Below, piece after piece: positions 20,367 to 31,834 of a DNA stretch of 64,000 nt. The notes under the pieces were generated by a model. It saw nothing but the letters and a program-made list of their open reading frames with translations. It did not search any database and was not told the origin of the DNA. The DNA comes from Cladorrhinum sp. PSN259 (Eukaryota; Ascomycota; Sordariomycetes; Sordariales; Podosporaceae): positions 1-64,000 of the forward strand of contig MU867075.1 of NCBI GenBank assembly GCA_033725935.1, in the 5' to 3' direction. Each line of letters opens with the position of its first letter. The first letter of the stretch is position 1. The position numbers and the translations under genes were made by a program.

Positions 20367-22853
20367 CTACGCCCCCACTCTTACCTTGCTCCACCATTTC
20401 CCAGGCCCATCTGGTTCCTTGCTGCCTATGTACTTGCACTCGTCAACTGAATTATTGTCGATGCACGACTCGCTGTTAGATGACCCACCCGGCAATGGGG
20501 GAAGTGCTTTCATGAGTTGCGGCACACTGTTCTGTAGCCTGAGTTGCCTTGCCGGGGAAATGGGCTGTGGTGCGAGCATGGGAGTCTTTGATCGGTCTAC
20601 CACCGAGCCGAGTTCCCGCTCAGGAGTAGTCAGTAAATTACCGGTGTGGATTCTTGGAACAGCAAAATTCCTTTTATGCCCTCGAAAACAAGGAGTATTG
20701 ACAGACCCAGGGCAGACCTCTCCATCAGCTTCGTTGAGTGAGAGTACTCCAGTCAACGGTAAATTCCAGGCTTGGCTTTCATCTTGAAATTGGCCAGAGC
20801 TGTCTGGAAATGTTGAATTAGAGCCACCTCGCTCTTGACTCGAGTTGGTAAAGTCGGGATGAGAGGTAGGATTTTTCTTCTTGTCAAGGTATTCCACAAG
20901 TGACGAGAAGTCAGATAGCCTGGGCTCGACAGAGTAGAACCTGCTCCGGCGGTTCTGCCCTTTCTGCACTGACGAGCTTGAGTCGTGCCTCCTATACGAC
21001 GCAGGCAGTGATGGTGCGAATTTCTCAGGCGAGAGCTCGAATGAGCCGGAGACGATGCAAGCCATGGTGTGCTTTCTCCGCAGCTCCTGCCTGTGGTCAT
21101 CGATCTTGACAAATATCCAGGGCTCGACATATGTAGGCGACCTCTTATGGTGAGATTCGCGTTCTGTCTTTTCTGAACCACCGCCGTACCTACACTCCAG
21201 ACCCCCTCGTCATTTCCTGGTGAGACAGCGGTACTGGGCTGCGATGTCGAGGTGGGTGGCAGTCGCCCATCGGCAGCTTCGTCACCAGAAAACATCAGTG
21301 GCGATGGAAAGAGCGAGTGCTGGGGCCTTGCCTCCATCCTTTGGCTCTGTAGGAGGTGCCCTTCATCTGTGGCATCTTCAGACTGCTCTGCTTCCATGAT
21401 ACTCGATCGCGGAGTGTAGGGCTCAGACACAATACTTGGAACGGGGGTGGGGACAGCATCATAGCGGCCGGAGCTCTGGAAACCAGCTGCGGCTTCATTT
21501 ATCTGCTGGGATAGGCTTCTAGCGCGAGCCGAGATATGAGCGGGAAAGTCGGGCATGGGTGGGCGTTCTTCGGATGGACAATCGAAGGCCTCTGAGTAGT
21601 CGTAGTAAAAAGCGCCGGGTGACTTGGTCATGAGCGAAGCTTTTCGAGAGAGTGAACCACAAGTAGAGTGTTGGTACATGTTGACAATTGATGTTAGGCC
21701 AGAAGTCCTTAAACTATCTTCCGATGCGCTGCTGTTGAGCCTGGGCAGATAAATGTTGCCCCATGCTGCAGGCGAGACAGGCGACATGTTACATCCTGAA
21801 GAGTACTCGCTGGGTTTGTTGTTATCGAAGCGTGCTCTTGGTAGTGGCCGGCTGTTGTGTTGAGGATAAGTCGGCTTGTACGAACCATGAACGGTGCGCT
21901 AGAAAGGGTTAAATGGTACCACGAGACACATATAATAAGGACTTACACGAGACACTCGGTCTATGGCGACCATTCTAGAGTAATTAATCCACAGCACCAC
22001 TTTCAGTCATGGCCGGAGATGATGGCCGTACTCCTGGGCGTTTCAACCTAGTTGGGTAAGGAAAAGGAGAACGCGGTCTTTGCAGAACTCCATCACCCTG
22101 ATGGCTCTGCATGGTACCGGTGGACTTCTGATTTGTTAAAGGCCTTGAGCTGCAAGTCGTCATTGAGTAAGAGCGTCGAGCCCTATCGTCGAAGGGAAGC
22201 ATGAACGAGCTAGCAGCAGATCGCATGCTGTCAGATCCATACATCGAGATGATTTCTGAGTTTGTGTTCCGATATGATGGAAGCCATATCCGGTCGGCCT
22301 TAAAGCTTGAGGAACGGTGAAGCATTCGCTCGCTGTTCGGGGGTCTGCGGTAGGCTGGGTCACCGAAGCTTGGACGCCGGCGCGATGGACTAGGGATGGA
22401 GATTGATGACCGAACTGGTCTGATGGAAAACAACCCAAGATCACCGGTCTCGGTTGTTGTCTTGAGCATGCTCTCGAGAGGTCCAGGCGAGACCAAGAGT
22501 GAAACATTCTCACTGACACTCCTCAGCGGATGGCGGAGAAACGGACGACGATGGAGGTGGGAGGTATCCGCCGTGTAGCTCTTGTCGAGAGCTCCATGGC
22601 TGGCCGCACGTCGCGTAGAGTGAAAATGGTCCATGGCTGAAGGCTCCAGGCCGAGCCTCTGCTTAATTGTGTGTCCAAAACATGAACTGATGATGTTTGT
22701 AATTCCTCCCAACCAAAAGAGTGCCAGAATCAAGTTCGATGATCTTGAGCCGAACCCAACTGGATCTCGGGACCGCCCTAGATGAACTGTCCACCCATGA
22801 TTAGGAGGCTGGAAGGAACCATCATGCTCGTGCAATGTGTGTGAGGAAGTCAC
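20367..22853 (-). pseudogene. 5' part of a conserved Pezizomycotina gene of unknown function, frameshifted and truncated
   Basis: Likely start is the Met at 22634 (MDHFHSTRRAASHG); an upstream Met at 22853 adds a hydrophobic stretch that may be leader sequence. Blocks I recall from a widespread Pezizomycotina family of unknown function follow: ENVSLLVSPGPLESMLKTTT, RLKRPGVRPSSPAMTESG, then YSRMVAIDRVSR, a 48-bp intron (21899-21946), LTSIVNMYQH, FYYDYSEAFD, TYVEPWIFVKIDDHRQELRR, ACIVSGSFELSPEKF and finally KALPPLP and GKWWSK. They are not in one frame. A TAAT duplication at 21981-21988 shifts frame and creates a stop, and a second shift lies at a C5 run (21202-21206). After KWWSK the frame meets a perfect donor (GTAAGA, 20374) or reads on to a stop at 20367. 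The continuation (KLKLKV...) is 3 kb away at 17375. Confidence 0.65.
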
Positions 22854-24473
22854 TTTGCACCAAAGCGGGAGTGACAGAAGGTACGATGTAAAGTGCGTGA
22901 GACTTTGGATGTCCCGCGGTTCTTCAAGTCAAATTCACCGTGGTCGTACCTTGTTCAGCATCTCAAAGGAAAATGTTAAAATGAAGCAATTGGGATAGTT
23001 TTCCTCGTTGTGCCATTCGATGTGGACTGCCGCCACCCTCGATATGTCTCTGGCCAGGTTGCAATTCATTCTGATTGGAGGAGCCAGTCCAAAGTTTCAC
23101 TTTTATCTGCCGTTCCACGAGGCAGTTCCATACCACGACGGATTTAAAAAGTTAACAGGCTGATGATCGTTTTGTTACTTCATGGAGAGGGTTGCCAAGT
23201 CTTGCCAGCCATATATCTCCACTTGGGCATACCCGTTCCAGAAATTCGGACCGTCAAGTCCCTTGCAGTTTGTGCCGGCAGGGGGCGTACTGGGGACAGA
23301 TCAGTCTAAGAGAAAGGCATATCTGGCCTTGCAGCCTCAAGTACAAGCCGGGATATCGGAATTCCGAGATATCATACCACGACTCCAATCTGGACATAAG
23401 ACGGAGTGAATCCTAGACTCACTAGAGGCGCAGTTGATTTCTCAGCCCCCCATCTAGCGATTAAAGACTGTAATCATCTCTTCTGATAAATCAAGGGTAA
23501 AGGGGGCCGGGTAAGACGGGCCCTTTTTCTTGACGGAGATGTGGCAACTTCATCAATGCGGATCTGCGAAGGCAGCAGCAACAACTGCTTGCCATCCCCA
23601 ACTATGCTCCATCTCAATGCTACAGAGGGGCAAAAAGGACCCTGAGCTGATGAGTGGCCAGCCCCAATGTGGGGTAATCCTTTTTTGAAAGCCACGAGAG
23701 CTTGGCGGGATGATACATAATATCCATCGTTGTTGCCCTGATCATGCATGAACCGTTGAAGACCAAGACCTGCATATGGAATACATTGCAGGTGATGAGA
23801 TAAAACTAAAAGGTGGGAGGGGTTACATGCTTACTTGTTAATCCAATTGCCGGATTCTCTGCTCAATTGGGCATCAAAATTGACAGCTGCAGCAGTGATC
23901 AAAAGTAGCGATGAACTCAACACTCACCAAGAAGCAAGTATGAACAGAATTATTCTGTAGCCAGCTGTCCTTTGTATGGAGCCTGGCATTGATCCCGACC
24001 AACCGCGGTCCCGCTTTTCAGCCCTGGGCTTGGGGTGGGTCCCCACTAGTTACCCTTTACAGCCAACGGCAGAGCGGCCAAGGCTCGCCGGAGTGAAGTT
24101 GCAACGGAAAAGACACCTGTTCTCTCGCCCCAGAACAGCCTTTCGACTGCTTAGCAATTCAAGACTCCCGAGATACAAGTAGCCACGCCTCACCTGGCCC
24201 TCATCTGGAGAATTCTTCCATTTTGCACTTGCACTCCTCATTCTCTACAGCTTACAGGGACCTGTCCACCTCACACTTTGGACACTGGGTATCTGCTTGG
24301 AATCTATTTCCATTCTTTTATAGGTCTCTACTTTATCTATCTGTCTGTCGCTTTTTCTGCCTTTCAGTAGTCCAGAGTAAGTTCCACAACCCGCCAACCC
24401 ACCACCAACACCGTCGCACGTACGGTCAACTCCCGTCCTTCCATTGCTAACCCTCACCTCTGGCAGAATCATA
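22854..24473. other. Intergenic region upstream of PDI
   Basis: 1.6 kb with no supported gene. The last 150 bp are pyrimidine-rich (CTTTTTCTGCCTTTC, TCTACTTTATCTATCTGTCTG), as is common just upstream of highly expressed fungal genes. I did not find a convincing unfolded-protein-response element by eye. Confidence 0.5.
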
Positions 24474-26064
24474 ATGCACGCGACCCAGAGATTCGCCCTC
24501 GGCCTGCTCGCTGCGGCGGCAGTTGCCACGGCTTCGGATGTTGTCCAGCTCAAGAAGGATACTTTTGATGAATTCGTCAAGTCAAACGACCTCGTCCTCG
24601 CAGAATGTGAGTCCCAGAGACGCTTCCGACCCTTAGTATCGATCAGAAATGTTGACAATATCCTTTTTTGCAGTCTTTGCTCCCTGGTGCGGTCACTGCA
24701 AGGCCCTTGCCCCTGAGTACGAGGAGGCTGCCACCACCCTCAAGGAGAAGAACATCAAGGTTGTTAAGGTTGATTGCACAGAGGAGACCGACCTCTGCCA
24801 ACAGCATGGTGTCGAGGGTTACCCCACCCTCAAAGTCTTCCGCGGCCCGGACAACGTCGCCCCATACAAGGGTGCTCGCAAAGCTGCCGCCATCACTTCA
24901 TATATGATCAAACAGTCCCTTCCCGCAGTGTCCGACGTCACCAAGGACACCCTAGAAGAGTTCAAGAAGGCGGACAAGGTCGTCATCGTTGCCTACGTTG
25001 ATGCCTCCGACAAGGCCTCCAACGAGGCTTTCTCCCAGGTTGCTGAGAAGCTCCGGGACGACTATCCCTTCGGTATCAGCACCGATGCCGCGCTTGCCGA
25101 GGCTGAGGGCGTCAAGGCCCCTGCCGTTGTTCTCTACAAGGATTTCGATGAGGGCAAGTCTGTCTTCTCTGAGAAGTTTGAGGCTGAGGCCATCCAGAAA
25201 TTCGCCAAGACCGCCGCCACTCCCCTCATCGGTGAGATTGGCCCTGAGACTTACTCCGACTACATGGCCTCGGGTATTCCCCTCGCCTACATTTTCGCCG
25301 AGACCCCCGAGGAGCGCAAGGAGATCAGCGAGAAGCTCAAGTCCATCGCTGAGGCTCACCGCGGTGTTCTTAACTTTGGTACTATTGACGCCAAGGCCTA
25401 TGGTGCCCATGCTGGCAACCTCAACCTCAAGGCGGACAAGTTCCCCGCTTTCGCCATCCAGGACACCACGAAGAACCAGAAGTTCCCCTTCGACCAGGAG
25501 AAAGAGATTACCGTCGAGGCCATTAAGGCTTTCGTTGACGACTTTGTCGCTGGCAAGGTCGATCCTAGCATCAAGTCCGAGCCAATCCCTGAGAAGAACG
25601 ACGGCCCCGTCGCCGTTATTGTCGCTAAGAACTACAACGACATTGTTCTCGACGACACCAAGGATGTCCTGGTCGAGTTCTACGCTCCCTGGTGCGGTCA
25701 CTGCAAGGCTCTTGCCCCCAAGTACGAGGAGCTCGGTGCCCTGTATGCCAAGAGCGAGTTCAAGGACAAGGTTGTCATCGCCAAGGTTGACGCTACTGCC
25801 AATGATGTTCCCGATGAGATCCAGGGCTTCCCTACCATCAAGCTCTTCCCCGCAGGTGCCAAGGCTGAGCCCGTGACCTACTCTGGCTCCCGCACTATTG
25901 ACGACCTCATTAAGTTCATTGCCGAGAACGGCAAGTACAAGGCTTCCGTCTCCGAGGAGGCTGAGGAGTCATCTGCCGCCCCTGCCGCCACTGAGTCCTC
26001 CGCCGAGGCCGAGACTAAGACTGAGACAAAGGCTGCTGAGGAGACTGACCACGATGAGCTCTAG
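24474..26064 (+). CDS. PDI1: Protein disulfide isomerase (ER)
   Basis: Oxidises, reduces and isomerises disulfides of secretory proteins in the ER lumen. Two exons, 24474-24606 and 24674-26064, with a 67-bp intron (GTGAGT...TTTGCAG); 507 aa. Signal peptide MHATQRFALGLLAAAAVATA; first thioredoxin domain with APWCGHCK at about residue 48; two redox-inactive thioredoxin-like domains; second active site APWCGHCK at about residue 392; acidic Glu/Ala/Thr-rich tail; ER retrieval signal HDEL at the C-terminus. The intron splits the first active-site region right before FAPWCGHC. Codon use is strongly biased to C/G-ending and optimal codons, unlike most neighbours, consistent with high expression. Confidence 0.97.
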
Positions 26065-26418
26065 AGGAGAAGGTTTCTGTATTTTATGCATGCTTTTGGG
26101 GGTTATCAGGGACTTACGGATGGGCTTAACGCCTCATGATTTCTGGGATTGGGAAACAAAATACCTCTTTGCATCTCCTTATTGAATTCTCGGGTCCAAT
26201 CATAATTCATTCCGTCTTCCAAGATTTGCTGTAACAATGCGATGACTTCTGTGACACCATGTGATTTTCCGTGGGGAATTTAGGTGGCCCTCAAGGTTCC
26301 CGTGCCATGGCATGCGGGGCCGGCTTGGCCAATTGTCTAAAAATTCCCCCGTGCCGCGTCCTGCATCCCATCTCACCTTTGAACCTGACATCCCGCACCC
26401 CACCATAGGTATTGCAAC
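26065..26418. other. Intergenic region between PDI and VPS71
   Basis: 354 bp, tandem genes; holds the PDI 3' UTR and the VPS71 promoter. Nothing else recognised. Confidence 0.5.
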
Positions 26419-27541
26419 ATGAACAATTTCGGAGTAATCGAAGTCGCGGGTATCGCCACGAAAGCAACACCCGGATGGGCATACGTGCCAGACACTGGAC
26501 CATCAGTGCCATCACTGCAGCCAGCCAACCGGAAGCGCGCCGCACGAAACCTACCAGGACTCAGCTTGTCTGATCTGACAGCGCGCCAGGAGAACAAGCT
26601 TCGAAAAGATCTGGAAGCGCTCGATCGCGACAATCCTCGAGATCTGAACATTCCGATACCGCCCAGGCCGGGTGGAAGTAGAGGTAGATAGACCTGCCCT
26701 CTTGCTCTGTTTTCAGGATGGAAACAGTCAAACTTACTATTCTGTTTTCGCAGCCCATAATAAACACACGCCCAATGTGCGCAAGATTCTCCAATCGCAA
26801 AAAACGTTTGCGAACCACCTCGACGACTATGCTGCCATGCTCGCGTTGGCCGAGAGCAATCCGGCTGCCGCGGCAGCGATGAGTGCTGCGCAGACAAAGG
26901 CGTCGACGCCCGTTACTGCTAAGAGTGCGTCGCCTGCTCCTCCGCCACCAGCACCAGCAGAAAAGACCGGAGCGGGAGGTGGCACTAGTAAAAGATCAGC
27001 TGCTGCTGCTAAAAGGGCAGCTGCTAAAGAGAAGGAAGAGGAGAGGAAGCGCACGAAGTTGGCTGCAGCGCAGGCAGCCGTCGCCGCGAAGACCGAGCCA
27101 GAGCCGACGTCGATGGAAGAAGATGTTGAGATGGTTGATGCGGAACAAACTCATACTATCGCAGAAACAACAGAATCCCAGGAAGCGGCAGCAAAGGACC
27201 TGCCACCCCAGTCATACCCTCCAGACGGGACAATACTCCCTGCTTACAGAAAACCGCCGCCGCCTACGCACCCAGGGGATAATGACCCGTTACTGGTATC
27301 AGTTGTACCCCCGTTCCCATCAGATGAGGAACTGAGGGCCTTGATGACAGCGCCACCGTTAAACTACTTTGAGGCGAGGGCTGTGTGGGATGATGAGGAG
27401 GCCAGGTACCCGGCGCGAGTGTTCTGTGAGGTCTGCGGCTACTGGGGACGGGTGAAATGCATGAAGTGCGCTGTGAGGGTTTGTGCATTGTCGTGTTTGG
27501 AGACGCATAAGGAGGAATGTGTGACTCGGTATGGGTTATGA
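26419..27541 (+). CDS. VPS71: SWR1 chromatin-remodelling complex subunit (HIT zinc finger)
   Basis: Vps71/Swc6 is a subunit of the SWR1 complex that deposits histone H2A.Z. Exons 26419-26683 and 26754-27541 with a 70-bp intron (GTAGAT...TTTTCGCAG), product 350 aa. The join gives the family block HNKHTPNVRKIL. The C-terminus is a zf-HIT finger: FCEVCGYWGRVKCMKCAVRVCALSCLETH, with Cys pairs and the final His/Cys ligands all present. The middle is an Ala/Pro/Lys-rich low-complexity linker (roughly residues 140-230). A weaker acceptor, TTTTCAG at about 26710, is in the intron and would change frame. Confidence 0.9.
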
Positions 27542-27975
27542 GTGTTTGACGGGGGCGGGAAGCGGCGCTGTTTCTTGAGATGAATAATGATACCCTTGTT
27601 GTTTGGTTTGCTTGAACTTCATCTTATAAAAGCATCTCTGTCTGTTGAGACCATGGTGGTCTATTGGTTAGTGGCGAGATGAACAGCTTAACGTGAAGGC
27701 ATTCATAACGAGGGGTTAGGGTTAAAAGCCACTCTCAGTTTAAAGTGCTGTCACATGATCAGGCGATTCTTACAGACGCGAAACCTCCGGATCGAACCGC
27801 GTGGCGTCGTCGTCGTCATTCATCATTCCGGACCGGCCCATCAAGAAAATCTTCCCAGACTTTGCGTTTTCATTCTACAGATCATTGTTCGTTCACTAAA
27901 CATTTTTCGTGTCTCTGGGGTTCCACCAGCACCTATTTAATCGATAGAGTCTTGAGCACCTCGCGATACAGGACG
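27542..27975. other. Intergenic region between VPS71 and WSS1
   Basis: 434 bp without a gene. Contains a GGTTAGGGTTA stretch near 27714 and a tRNA-A-box-like TGGTCTATTGGTTAGTGG near 27657, but no full tRNA can be drawn. Confidence 0.5.
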
Positions 27976-29508
27976 ATGCCCACAGGTATCCAAAGGCTCA
28001 ATGCGAAAAACTCGCAACCAAATGAGCGTATCGTCTTCATCAAACCCCTAAAAGGACCAGACGAAGAGATTTCCAGAGACTTCCTAGAGAGAATAGCGGC
28101 ACAATGTCGTACGTCATGGTCGTTTCATCATTCGCATCTTTTACCCTACTTTTACTAACAGCTACAAGTACCAATAATGAAAACCCACTACCTCTCCGTA
28201 ATGTCACTCGAGGAGTACGAACCGAACCAGGAATTTGTGGGACGTAATTTTAATGCGGGCGAAGTGATTCAACTTGTGCTCAAAGCTCGATCTGGTCACT
28301 GGCTACCGTTCCAGTATGTGCAGATGGTCATGATGCACGAATTGGCGCACTGCAAGCAAATGAACCACTCGAAGGCTTTTTGGGCAGTGCGGAATCAGTA
28401 TGCAGAGGAAATGCGCTCGCTTTGGGCTCGCAAGTATATGGGTGAGGGGCTATGGGGCCGGGGAGCACTACTGTCGACCGGAGAGTGGGAAAAGAATACT
28501 GTTGATTACGGTGATACGCTGCCCGAGCATCTGTGCGGTGGGACCTACAGGTCTAGGGCAAGAAAGAGAAAGGCCAAGAAGCCCGTGTTGTCCTATAAGG
28601 AGCAAAAGGAACGGAGGATTCTGAAGAAGTTTGGGGCCAACGGTGTTGCGCTAGGTGAGGATGCAGAGACCAAGAAGAAGCTGGAGAAGGGCAAGAAGGT
28701 AGCAGCCAAGCCTAGGGTCGCTGGGAGTGCCAGGGGGAGGGAGCTGAGGGCTGCCGCCGCGTTGGCTAGGTTTGACCAGCAGAAAAAAGATGAGGATGTA
28801 GTGAAAGAGGGAGAGCAGGAGGAGGGATCGGAGACGGATAGCGGGGAGGACTATGAAGAGGAAGATGATGATATTAAGTCGGAGCCTGACGCGCTTGATC
28901 TTGACGGGAAAAAGATACTGGATGGGAGAGGGAGAGGGATGGTCAAGGTTTGTGAGGACGAGAACATTGGCGATGATCAAGATGCACAACAGGAGTTGCG
29001 CGAACTGCTGGGGTTTGGGTCGAGGAAATCATCAAATCTGAAGGACGTCAAAAAGGGGGTAAAGAAGGCTCCTACGGCCGTATCATTCGATATGACTGAG
29101 CAGAGCCAAGACAGCAAGTACAGAGGACAGAAAATCACGATATCACAACCGAACAACAGGCCACAAAACATTTCAGCAGACGACCCACCAGTTTATCTAT
29201 CATCAAAAGCTACTCAAAAGAAAGTATCGAACCCGAAAGATACAAAATCAGCAACTAATTCGAACAGCGAGCTGGTTTACAAGTCGTCAGTACCACACGA
29301 CATCATGCCAAACACATGCCCGATTTGCTCGTTTGCAAATGAGGAGCTGTCAGCAACTTGCGCCATCTGCGCAAATGTCCTTGATCCGAGGCGGGTACCC
29401 GGCTCCTGGGCTTGTACGAGCCAGACATGCAAGGGCAGCAAATATCGGAATGCTGGGGACAGCAGTGTTTGTGGCGTGTGCGGAGAGAGAAAGAAGCCAA
29501 CCGGTTGA
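27976..29508 (+). CDS. WSS1: WLM-domain DNA-protein crosslink metalloprotease (Wss1 type)
   Basis: Wss1/SPRTN-like proteases cut proteins covalently trapped on DNA and act in SUMO-linked DNA repair. Exons 27976-28108 and 28169-29508; 60-bp intron (GTACGT...ACTAACAGCTACAAG); 490 aa. The join gives CLPIMKTHYLSVMSLEEYEPN, the start of the WLM domain. The zinc site is HELAHCKQMNHSKAFW at about residues 101-115 (HExxH plus a third His), so the protease looks active. A Lys/Glu-rich middle follows, then an acidic stretch near residue 260. The C-terminus has two zinc-ribbon-like fingers (CPICSFANEELSATCAIC and a CTSQTC...CGVCGE pair), matching RanBP2-type fingers of the fungal family. The ATG at 27976 is preferred because upstream in-frame sequence has no conserved content. 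Confidence 0.9.
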
Positions 29509-31045
29509 AATGGTGAAAAAAGGCGATCTGCAGACGGCCGTTTGGCATTTAATCAATCTGAGGATTTTGGCTGAGAATATAGTTGTATGGATTTCTCATT
29601 ATGGATATGAGGACGGGAGCGCAGGTGTTAGTGCTCAGGTGGGTCTGGGTCTTGTATTGGATGAGACGAGATAATTATACATTGTTGGTCGGCTAACGTT
29701 GCCATTGGGGGAATTGAGCACGCCTATATTCACCATCTAGTGGTGTATCGTTTATAGTGGATGATCTGCATTCATTTTGTAAATCTGTCAAGTCTTCAAC
29801 AGACCGGTCCAGTACAAGCGACTCTGGCGCCTTCGAGTCTTTGGGGTCCTCCAGACAGTGACGTGCATTCTTCGGGAACCGAGCTTCCGTGATTCAATCA
29901 CATCTAAAGATCAGCAAGTCATGTTTTGTCTGGCTTCATTCTTCCAGGAATGTAAAAATGATTGAAGGCATTTTCACATAATAGGTCTGGCCCGACTCTC
30001 TAACAGAAAATCCATGAAGAACAGTGTAGGTAACGCATGACTCTTCTCGATGTTTGTTCAAACTGACAAGGGTTCACTTCCAGAACAACTGATAGATTGA
30101 CCAATCGCGTGTAACTCCGAACTTGATGATCCACTTGCCCTATGTTTCAACCCCCTACCCCAGTTTCCCAGATCAAGCAATCCAATCCTTGGAACCAAAC
30201 TCTCCGAAACCTGGCGTGGTATTCGGCTGCTTTTAGCTGATCAAGAAGGTGTGCATTGGAAAGGAATAACCCACGCCTCTCGTCAATGATGTGGTGGTAT
30301 GTTGAAAAGTAAGCAGACCTCTTTTTGAGGGGAAGAAAGAATACGTAAGTCTTGACGACCGAGCCCAAAGAAGCAACTCGCAACAACTGAGCCCCTCTTT
30401 CGTTTGATCTCATCCTTTTTTTTTGGTTTGCTTGCGTGGCAAAACGGCGGCGGCGAACGACAACAGAGTTGTTACAGGAATTCGATCAGCCCGTGCAAGG
30501 GATCGTCGATTTACGATTGTGGTATGTTCCCTTTACCGTGGGTTGAACCTGTAGATCTCGGTGAGTACAATGTACATACACTTGGCGAAAGGGAGATCAG
30601 GGGGGGTTGCAGCTACGCAAACCTCTTCTTGGAACAACAGCTTACACTAAACTTCCCTCGCCCCCTCCCTGGTAAGGCGGGGGAAGCTGCATGCATTGGT
30701 AATATGGAATAGATAAAAAAGAAACATATTGTGTGACCTCGCCATCTTTTTCCCATCTTTTTATTTTCCATGTGTGCTGTGTCTTGACGAGAAAGATCAA
30801 TTCGCATTCCCCTCTCCCCGCCCTTTGGCGTTTACTTCGATTTCAAGGTGCTGGCATCACCTCCTTTTTTTTCCCTTTTTTTTTCGTTCTTCTCCAGTCT
30901 GCGACTCTGTTTTTCTCTTTTCCATATAGACGACCCTTTGTTTTGACTCACAACGGCCACCATCGAGAGACATTGAGAAGCCTGCCCATTCCATTTTACG
31001 TCCAAAAAAAAAGGCATCATATCAGCATATCATCAAGACTTCGAA
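29509..31045. other. Intergenic region upstream of the secreted-protein gene
   Basis: 1.5 kb without a supported gene. The final 300 bp are strongly pyrimidine-rich (TTTTTTTTCCC..., about 30740-30930), a typical leader/promoter composition for an expressed fungal gene. Confidence 0.5.
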
Positions 31046-31626
31046 ATGTTAAGAACAACCATCACCATCCTTTTACTCAGTCTATCGAGCATCTCCCTTG
31101 CCGCCCCGACAAAATGGTACGAGAAGTACAGCGTCGCCCGTGTGATAGTCCCGCAATCATACTATGAAGTCCTCAAGATGAGAATTTCTACACCTGCAAA
31201 TCCCAAGGCCGTCAGGGACGTGGTTTGTTTGGATAGGCGAGCGTATGTTTTTTTTCTTTTTCTTTCTTGAATTTATCCTTGATATATCTTGCACATGGAA
31301 TTTCATATGCTGACCCCCAAAATAGACACATCGTCTCGCATGACGAACTAGCGGCCGAGCTCGCTATTTGTGACGGCGGAATTGAAGGCAACGTCGCCAA
31401 GTGCCGTGGTAGCCCCAAGGAGACGATGGGCAGGGTGGGCACTGCAATGTTTACGCTGAGAGCTATGGATGCTGCGTCTGGGGCGAGGATCAACTTGACG
31501 AAGGCGAGGTGGGAGCAATGCGTTGCTGCGGCAAGAGGAGCATGCCCTACAGGCAGTTTGTCCGGAATCTGTGTCGGAGGAGCTACGAACGGGGATGTTG
31601 GGTTTACATTGGTTTCTGTTCGATAA
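31046..31626 (+). CDS. Small secreted six-cysteine protein, unknown function
   Basis: Exons 31046-31242 and 31326-31626; 83-bp intron (GTATGT...AAAATAG), 165 aa. The N-terminus MLRTTITILLLSLSSISLAAP is a clear signal peptide with cleavage likely after SLA. The mature protein has six cysteines, in the contexts VVCLDRR, AICDGG, AKCRGS, EQCVAA, GACPTG and GICVGG, suggesting three disulfides. No membrane segment or GPI-like tail. I do not recognise the family; size, secretion and Cys content fit the broad class of small secreted proteins, some of which are effectors, but nothing here shows a role. Convergent with the Kelch gene, 208 bp apart. Confidence 0.75.
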
Positions 31627-31834
31627 AGGGGGTGGAACATCAAATCACAACCGTTCTTTTGGATACAAATAGGCGTGCTGTTTTTGCATTGTCTAGCTGA
31701 ACGTGACTTGTGAAACAAATGGGTTGTAAAGGGGTTGGCTACCAAGTCTAATGATGGATTGCGTGGATTGGAACAAGAACCATGCCCAAGGGTCGTACGC
31801 ATTGAAGCCAAAACAGATTTACCAAGAAGACAAC

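Noticed and set aside
20753..21065. Continuation of the 344-codon minus frame past the C5 run (LRNSHHHCLRRIGG...)
   Set aside because: The overlapping frame carries the family blocks TYVEPWIFVKID and ACIVSGSFELSPEKF, so the frame past the run is open only by chance.
24989..25876. 295-codon frame overlapping PDI exon 2 in another frame, and a long minus-strand frame at 25701-24952
   Set aside because: Both are shadows produced by the strong codon bias of PDI; their sequences are low-complexity Ser/Arg/Leu runs.
27640..27740. tRNA-like TGGTCTATTGGTTAGTGG and a TTAGGGTTA stretch that could suggest a tRNA or telomere repeat
   Set aside because: No acceptor stem, T-arm or B box follows at the right distance, and there is only one telomere-like unit.
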